Assembly: GCA_029582155.1 (NCBI GenBank)
Contig: CM055898.1
Location: 26,481,245-26,545,244 of the forward strand
DNA from: Panopea generosa
Taxonomy: Eukaryota; Mollusca; Bivalvia; Adapedonta; Hiatellidae
Direction of reading: 5' to 3'
Length of the DNA stretch: 64,000 bases
Part shown: piece by piece, positions 57,047 through 64,000 of the stretch
How the letters are laid out: each line of letters starts with the position of its first letter
How positions within the stretch are numbered: position 1 is the stretch's first letter
Notes under the pieces: model-generated
The model's database searches: none
What the model saw: the letters and a program-made list of their open reading frames with translations, nothing else
What the model was told of the DNA's origin: nothing
Made by a program: the position numbers and the translations under genes

Positions 57047-57520
57047 TTGATTGGCATGAGAGTGATTTTATTTTTATGCCACTTTAAATTAACTTAAAAA
57101 GGAAATTGTACATAGGATTTATAACATTCACAACAAATATTCATTATATTATCAAGGGACCTGGCCCGGCACCCCAGCACGGGTGATGAAATAAATTTAC
57201 AGGGCCCCACAATTCAGTGGAATACTATTATTAGCAATATTAATTAGGCCTGGGCCTGTTAGTCCCAAGCGGCTAATAAGCTCTATTCTAAATGCAACAA
57301 TATATTATTTTTACTATAAATGTTGTATATAATGTACAAAACTTTTAATAATCTGTTGTTTATTTTATAACCCTAATCTGGGCCGTTTTGTACTTAGGAA
57401 ACAGGATTATAATCATTATTTTTAGTAACTTATTTTAAATATGTACCATTATTTTAATAAAATATTGTTGCACTTAGAAAACAGCTTTTTATCTACACCA
57501 CATGAACATCATATAGCCTG

Positions 57521-58190
57521 TTGTTGTTAAGTGTTTCTTTACCCTCGCACTTAGCTCAAGGCTTTTTGGCGAGCAGGATAAGTAGATTACGATGCCAGTG
57601 GACAGCATTGGCAGGTTCGCTACTCCTCCCGGTGTTGCACCACTGGCTGGATAAGATGATTATTCTCTAGGTTGGTTCTTGGCGATGTGATGTTCAATCT
57701 TCCATGCTTGATCCAGTTGTTAAGATCTGTTGTCGAGTTTAGGGTTGCTGATGACTGGGTCAATCTCAACCCGCTGAGCTTGAAGCATTGCATTAAAGCG
57801 ATTTGAGACCGAAGCTGTCAAACAGACGAGTAGCCCGACGATGAAGATTCCGGAAAATTGTAGTAGATAAGTTGATTAAAGATGATTCTGGAAGATTCTA
57901 GTAGATAAGTTGATTAGAGATGATTCTTGAAGTCCTTTTTTTAGCTAAGTTGATTCTGATGATATGGAGGTTCCCGTCTAAAGATGTTTCTTGGAGATGT
58001 AGTACTATTGTCGCATGCTGATTCTTGTTGATTATTTAAAACGACCCTTTTTAACACCACGTTAAAAGCATAAAAACGATGATACGTTAAAAATCCCTCC
58101 ATGTAAACGTGGAGGGACCGTGACCCACTTAGAAGGCTGGAGCTTGCCCAGGAGACGTCCGTCCTGCTCGACAGCCGCTTGAAGAGTGTG
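57521..58190 (-). mobile_element. Element X inserted in Y, with 11-bp target duplication
   Basis: 670 bp absent from the other copy of Y and flanked by CATATAGCCTG at 57510-57520 and 58191-58201. On the minus strand it begins CACACTCTTCAAGCGGCTGT and ends GTGCGAGGGTAAAGAAACAC then TTAACAACAA. The same family in plus orientation starts at 63520. There is no TIR; an A-rich end and an 11-bp duplication would suit a retroposon. A minus-strand frame (57941-58216) shares LTYHRFY and FNV with the other copy. Confidence 0.75.
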
Positions 58191-58394
58191 CATATAGCCT
58201 GTGTAATTCCAACCAAGATTCACTGGTCATCAAGTGCAGTCTTTTGTTTACATCTCCTCCGGGTCAACATTCCATTGAAGGTCAAACGCCGCCGATTTCA
58301 ATCACGGACCTAATATTGAACAGTTCTATTTTTAGTTCACAGTTTTATGTCCTGAGCTTAAAGCCGAAAAGGGATTGAAATCTGGCCAATCGGA

Positions 58395-58520
58395 ATGAGC
58401 GTTTCATTCCAGATCAAACCACTCAGCGACCGGCTTTTATTGGGGCCTTTGGCCCTACTGATGTTGATCTGGGGAAGAGATGTATTATTAAATATGAACA
58501 TGAACGCTTTATATCTAGTA
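58395..58520 (+). CDS. Short frame conserved in both Y copies
   Basis: The ATG at 58395 opens a frame whose first 42 codons are also open at 63394. The peptide includes GPLALLMLIWGRDVLL, hydrophobic and membrane-like. By eye, the base differences between copies in the last 25 codons are all silent, while the first 17 carry several replacements. A CCAAT box precedes the ATG. It could be the start of a lost element protein; no family recognised. Confidence 0.35.
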
Positions 58521-59966
58521 ATGGATGTGTATTATACACATTTTAGCGTTTTTTGCATGTTTATATTAATTTATAATGATTATAATTTTAATAATCATTA
58601 AAATAGTAACGTATATCATGTTGATTACGGGACTTTATGGCAACTCCGTATTCACTACACAGCATTGAGTACGGTTCTAGGGAATATCATGGTTAGGAAA
58701 TGCCATGATACTCATTATTGAATTACACAAGACTACTTTATAAATATATAGTGACCAACTTCTACTAATCAGTTCTCAGCAGATCTGATCTGAGGGGATA
58801 TCGGATTTTTTAAGATATTTTTTAATTATGGCGCTTTTTAGGTACGAGCAATCGGCCGGGTGCTTCTTTACAAACATCACAATTTAATAACAATTTTTAA
58901 CATGCTTTTAGTCCATTGTGTACCACTATCTGATACATCATGGGAGATTAGCGGTGGTTGGTCACATTTTAATAATGTGGTGTACTAATAAAATATTGCA
59001 AGGCTGACGAACACATTTTAATAACTTCATTATTCATTATTCATTATTTGCGTAGCTCAAGCTATGATATAACGGTACCTGCCGCTATATTATTAAAAAA
59101 AATAATTGTTGAACACTTTTAGAAGTTATTACAACTCTCTAGTGTACCATACAAATATACAATTTAAAGTATATAAATAACAATGTACGTGTGTACAGGG
59201 TTATATGGTTCACCACTAACAGTAAATACTACTGTATAATGGTTTTAGGGAATGTCAATCGATGTTATTAGTATCATAGGCATTCAATATAGAGCTATGC
59301 AAGACGATCAACTGAAAATAGACTAATATATGAAATATCATTTACTTAAATATTAATACCTGTGTAGCCATATTCTTTTAGGTCACATACCATACCAGCA
59401 ACAAAATAATATTGTTGCCTGTTTTACGGCATACTTTAGTTTGTTGATATTTTTATATTGACAATTACTGTCTGTATGTGGTATATACGGTTGCTAACGG
59501 TACTGTCATACAAATAAAATATTACCATAGCAACTGAGCACAATTAGTGTGCACAGATATACAGTCAGCGGGAATCATTTCTGTTGAGGGTTCAAGTTGG
59601 GTCGGACGCTTATGATATCTCAAGCAAATTTATTTGCGCTATAAGCAAAAGTGTCTGGCCTAACATATAGGTTTTACATATAGTAAAGAACCATAATAAC
59701 GCTCGTACACTTGGTACTTATATTTTAACTCATATTTTGGCTGCACAAGGTAGAGTAGAATGCCTGGAGTCTTAATAATTAAACGTTAGCATTTGGTTGT
59801 TGAAGAAGGTCATATAAAGTCTGCATCAATATAAGCAAATAAAAATATTCAATTAAACAACCGGTTAAATAAAAATAGGAGTGTCTGTATTTATAAAACA
59901 ATAAATGTTTAAACTCCATGGTGGGTAATCATCGTTTATCGCCGTCATCTTCATCATCATCATTAG

Positions 59967-60046
59967 TTTTAAATAATCATCTTATCTTTTAAATAATCAC
60001 CTTATTTTTTAAGTAATCATCTTGTTTTTTAAATAATCATCTTATC
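59967..60046 (+). repeat. Four-copy 20-bp repeat
   Basis: Four copies of TTTTAAATAATCATCTTATC with small changes, at 59967, 59987, 60007 and 60027. Confidence 0.85.
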
Positions 60047-60095
60047 CGGCTCGCCAAAATGACTTAGTTCAAAGTGCGAGGGTAAATAAATACTT
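60035..60095 (+). mobile_element. Element X 3'-end fragment
   Basis: ATCATCTTATCCGGCTCGCC, then TTAGTTCAAAGTGCGAGGGT and AAATAAATACTTA match the 3' end of element X. It is plus-oriented and lies inside the inverted-end element, directly after the 20-bp repeat. Confidence 0.6.
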
Positions 60096-60556
60096 ATACA
60101 TACTCATCCTTTGTATCTTGTAAAATATGTACTATTAGGTAAACAGTTATTTGAATATAATATTTCAACGAACAGTGTGACACGGTGCTATTTTGCACAG
60201 TATCGGCTGAATACAGTATATTTATTAGCATATCGCATTTTTAAAAACATGACCTTTCACTGTTAATCGATCCATTTTGCTTCAATATTGATACAGAATG
60301 GTTTAAAAGTTAAACTATGTATATTAGGGCACCCGGCACCTCGCACATAACTTAAAAGCGCCAATAGTAAAAAAAATATTTAAAAAAATCGAATGTCATC
60401 TCAGATCAGATCTGAAATGAACTGATTAACAATAACTGGTAACAGATATTTAAGGATAAACAAATAGTCTTGTGTAACACTATGTTGAATACCAGGATGT
60501 TAGATATCCATGATATTCACTACAACTGCTCTCAGTAGTGTGTATTGAGTGTGATA

Positions 60557-61844
60557 AACCATATAATACCATATTGAAATGTAGCCTATATAACTACTAT
60601 CAGCTTAGTAAAAAAAAGCTCAGATTTTATAATACTAGTTGTATAGCCATTTTTCATTAAAACTTTTTTTGGTGAATATGACTTTGTTTGTACACATCTT
60701 ACATATATACGAGCTCCATATACGAACTCGTATATGCATGTTTGTTTCAAATTATCAATTATATTATTATAATAATAATTTTTTATTTTTGGAATTTTCA
60801 ATTCGTGAAGTATAACAATATATTTATACAAATTCAGTTTAAAATTAATATAAAATGATATGATATTAATGTTTTAGTGTGTCTTAAATGTCGGAATAAA
60901 TGTGGTGTTTTATTGCACATTTTGCATGATTTCATTTTGAAGGACTTATAACTATATAATTTTTTTTGTTTTAATGTAACTTTTGTGTTATATGAATTAA
61001 AATATTAAATTAATAAAATTTGTTCTAATAATTACACCAAGGGTTACCCAATATGTCATTTCTGGGGATTAACTGACAAAATCAACATAGCATAGCAATT
61101 CAGTTGATCCAGATTGGTTAAATTGGTTTATTACATTCATTTACATATGAATTGAGTTGTCATTCTTTTCTTAGCTGGTCTCTTCCTCTGTTGGTTCACA
61201 TAATATCCGTAGAAGCAGCAGTGTCTGCTGTTTCGCTGTTTCATTATAGGGCCTACGCAAAACATATATTAAATATGTATACATATGGGAGAGATAATAA
61301 ATTAATTAATACACCCAAACAATACTGAATATATTATAACAGTTTCACCAGAGACATTTAAACTGTTATTAAGTTACTGGTTTCACAAGTGGGGTTTCTT
61401 TATTATCTTCCGTATCATATTAGCATACACAATTCTAAATTTTACATCATTGTATTAAACCTCTTTAAAAAATTTCAATATAAACACTATTAAAATTAGT
61501 GTCGATAGCTATCACTGTTTTCGTCTGTTAATTTTCGGTATTTAGTATTCAGTATGAGAAACAAGTAAAAATATCGCCCAATACACTATTTACTAAACAT
61601 AGCTGACACATATAAATAAGTTGCCTAATAAAGCAAAATATCAACATCATATGTCATAATTTGGCATATCGAAATACTCAAATATAACGTGTTATCGTAC
61701 TATTAGTGTTTCTGAAATAACAAAGAAAACTGATTAAATTGCAACAACTTTAATGTACACGTGGTACACGTGAATATTTAGCGTCATAGTTATGCCATCG
61801 ATGTATTTCTTATGGAAAAGCATTTCTCACATCGCGCGAATCGA
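60557..61844. other. Gene-free AT-rich stretch
   Basis: No supported exon. 61105-61192 is homologous to 50938-51025. A SINE B tail-like AGCGTCATAGTTATGCCATC lies near 61780. ATAACGTGTTATC at 61686 anticipates the 185-bp repeat to its right. Confidence 0.45.
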
Positions 61845-62240
61845 TGCACCGATTTTATATAAAATGTTCAAAAACTTACTTTTCCTACATTTTTCCAATA
61901 AATAAACATATTTTACTTTTGAAATGATCAAAGATATTTAATAGAGACAAAACATTTATTGAATATAACGTGTTATCACGCTATTTGATCTACATTTCGG
62001 TAACTGTGAAGTACATTTCGGTAAATCGTTGCACCGATTTTATATAAAATGTTCAAAAACATACTTTTCCTACATTTTTCAAATAAATAAACACATTTCA
62101 ATTTTGAAATGATCAAATATATGTAATAGAAACAAATCATTTATTAAATATAACGTGTTATCACGCTATTTGATCTACATTTCGGTAACTGTGAAGTACA
62201 TTTCGGTAAATTACCGAAATATGCTACATTTCGGTAAGCG
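61845..62240 (+). repeat. 185-bp tandem duplication ending in a hairpin
   Basis: TGCACCGATTTTATATAAAA starts at 61845 and again at 62030, and the copies run through AACGTGTTATCACGCTATTT and ACATTTCGGTAACTGTGAAG. The second copy ends with TTACCGAAAT and ATTTCGGTAA, perfect 10-bp arms around a 7-nt loop near 62211-62240. ACATTTCGGTAA occurs five times in all. Confidence 0.8.
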
Positions 62241-62686
62241 GAGTGACCGGAAAAACATATACGTGAAATATTAAACAGATAAGTAACTTTTATTTGGTTA
62301 TTCGTTAGGCTGTATTTAATTTCAAATCGGACAAATAAGAGTCAATTAAGGAGACATACAATTTAATAAACTGTTGTTTGCGTATAATAATTTAGGGAAG
62401 CGGCATCAATTATCGTTTTACCGCTTAGATCATTGATTTTACAAAAACAAAGTAATTCGAGTATACAAGTGCGATCGACAGAGAAGATTAATTGTTGTTT
62501 GTTTGGTCATCAATTAAAGTGGTAAAAGGTAATAATAAAGTTCTGTGTTTTTAGCGAGAATGGGTCGTATTGTCATGCGTTAATCTCCTTGTTTGTTACG
62601 TGCATTGTATTGGTTTCGGCCAATTGTTTCGAAATTCGATATGGTGAAAATCTTTAAGTGCGTGTCTGATTTTAATTCTTACCATT
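62241..62686. other. Gene-free spacer
   Basis: No supported feature. Confidence 0.4.
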
Positions 62687-63519
62687 TTGATTGGTATGGG
62701 AATGAATTTATTTTCATGCCACTTTAAAATAACCTCTGTTAAAAAGGAAATTGTACATGGTACTTATAACATACACAACAAATATATGCCGACCCTGGGG
62801 AATAATATTCATTATATTATCAAGGTACCTGGCCCGGTACCCCAGCACGGGTGATGAAATAAATTTACAGGGCCCCAAAATTTAGTGGAATACTATTATT
62901 AGCAATATTAATTTGGCCTGGGCCTGTTAGTCCGAAGCGGCTAATTAGCTCTATCCCAAGTGCAACAATATATTATTTTTTACTATCAATGCTGTATATA
63001 ATGTACAAATCTTTTAATAATCTGTTGTTTATTTTATAACCCTAATCTGGGCCGTTTTTGTACTTAGGAAACAGGATTATAATCGTTATTTTTAGTAACT
63101 TATTTTAAATATGTACTATTATTATAATAAAATATTGTTGCACCTAGAAAACAGCTTTTTATCCTACACCACATGAACATCATATAGCCTGTGTAATTTC
63201 AACCAAGATTCACTGGTCATCAAGTGTAATCTTTTGTTTACATTTTCCCCAGGTCAACATTCCATTAAAGGTCAAACGCCGCCGATTGGCTGGATTTCAA
63301 TCATGGACCTAATAGTGAACAGTTCTATTTTTACTCCTCAGTTTTATGTCCTGAGCTTAAAGCCGAAAACGGATTGAAATCTGACCAATCGGAATGAGCG
63401 TCTCATTCCCGATCGAACCATTTAGCGACCGGCTTTCGTTAGGGCCTTTGGCCCTACTGATGTTGATCTGGGGAAGAGATGTACTATTAAATATGAACAT
63501 GAACGCTCTATACCTAGTA
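62687..63519 (+). mobile_element. Repeated element Y, copy 2 (uninterrupted)
   Basis: It matches copy 1 from TTGATTGGTATGGG to CTAGTA. It has a 20-bp piece near 62784-62803 that copy 1 lacks, and no element X at the CATATAGCCTG site, which confirms X as an insertion in copy 1. Confidence 0.8.
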
Positions 63520-64000
63520 CACTTCATAAGCGACTGCCGAGACGGAAGGACGTATCTTCGCTCCAGTCTTCAAAGTGGGTCAACTTCGTATATTTGTAGG
63601 GTACACAAAAGAAGTAATGGTTTTTTCAACCGTGTAAGCGGCGGATGTCTCTGCATTAGATGATTGGTGGAGACATCTATTTTAACATATCATCGATTTT
63701 ATGTTTTTAACGTGGCCCTAGACAGGATCGTTTTGATGTCAACAATAACCAGCGGTACAACATACAGCATAATGGCAACACCTACACAGGGACTTCAGCT
63801 CCACAACGGGAACCTTAATCAACAGCCTTCAAGACTAAAACATCTTCAACAACTAAACAACTAGACAGCTTCAACAACTTGACAACTATTACAAACCTTC
63901 ATCTTCACCAATCGACTGCGACCAGAATCGACCTATTGACATAATCGTCTTATCCAGCCAGAGGTGGAGCACTGGGAGAAGTAGCGACTCTGCCGATGCT
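63520..64000 (+). mobile_element. Element X, second copy, cut by window end
   Basis: It starts CACTTCATAAGCGACTGCCG immediately after the end of Y and continues with TCCAGTCTTCAAAGTGGGTC, ATCATCGATTTTATG and, at the window edge, TCTTATCCAGCCAG and AGTAGCGACTCTGCCGATGC, all collinear with the reverse complement of 57521-58190. The frame at 63394 runs from Y into X without a stop, ending at 63663. Confidence 0.75.

Larger units (their letters stand above)
57047..58520 (+). mobile_element. Repeated element Y, copy 1 (interrupted)
   Basis: About 805 bp of sequence shared with 62687-63519, split by an insertion at 57521-58190. It starts TTGATTGGCATGAG and ends CTAGTA in both copies. It contains ACCTGGCCCGGCACCCCAGC, an AATAAAATATTGTTGCAC segment, a CCAAT motif 10 bp before an ATG, and hairpins GGAATGA/TCATTCC and GGGCC/GGCCC. 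Copies differ by roughly a tenth of positions by eye. No TIR or family match. Confidence 0.8.
58636..60556. mobile_element. 1.9-kb element with inverted ends of about 200 bp
   Basis: The left arm (58636-58863) and right arm (60329-60556) are imperfect inverted copies. Shared pieces include GAATATCATGG, TTACACAAGACTA, CAGATCTGATCTGAG, GGCGCTTTT and the inner GCCGGGTGC. The interior has no transposase, so it is non-autonomous. It contains a 20-bp repeat (59967-60046) and a fragment of element X. Confidence 0.7.

Noticed and set aside
57047-63519. Element Y copies as LTRs of a retrotransposon
   Set aside because: The sequence between holds no gag-pol or primer-binding site, the ends are not TG...CA, and the interior is another element.
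57047-63519. Y as a Helitron (ends CTAG, has hairpins)
   Set aside because: The hairpin is about 60-70 bp from CTAG rather than about 10, and the 5' end lacks TC. Only a weak resemblance.

Overview
This window is nuclear DNA from an invertebrate animal, most likely a bivalve mollusc. The reasons are canonical GT-AG splice sites, long tandem satellites, tRNA-derived SINEs, a non-LTR retrotransposon, and transposon proteins of kinds I associate with bivalve genomes. The species call is an inference. There is no operon structure and no complete host gene. About 24-25 kb of the 64 kb is tandem repeat, and nearly everything recognisable as protein belongs to mobile elements in decay.

Layout, left to right. 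A 51-bp satellite (1-1543) and a diverged block of the same satellite (3577-4010) bracket a broken gene that joins an OTU cysteine protease, a C2HC zinc finger and the first part of a MULE-type transposase. From 4 to 14 kb lies AT-rich sequence with SINE relics: a 5S-rRNA-like one, a 214-bp family called SINE A here, a family called SINE B, and one SINE nested in another. A 73-bp satellite fills 14975-19475. A palindromic field of GTGATATCAC units fills 20098-23560, followed by a short 58-bp satellite (23618-24350).

From 24.5 to 27.8 kb is a multi-exon plus-strand pseudogene of a Ulp1/C48-like cysteine protease. A 60-bp satellite (27892-33097) and a 116-bp satellite (33868-38130) follow. Next come a 330-bp foldback element and, on the minus strand, exons of a KDZ-type transposase (39120-41955). 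The 58-bp satellite returns in the opposite orientation at 42778-47596. The 58-, 60- and 116-bp units appear to share a sequence skeleton.

The right end holds a decayed PHD-like zinc-finger exon (50444-50647, minus) and a 5'-truncated, frameshifted LINE of the APE-RT-RNaseH type (about 51031-57045). After it lies a nested set of DNA elements: a sequence present twice (57047 and 62687), an unnamed element inserted in one copy with an 11-bp target duplication, and a 1.9-kb element with inverted ends of about 200 bp. The genes do not form a pathway. The region reads as satellite-rich chromatin in which transposons land in satellites and in each other.
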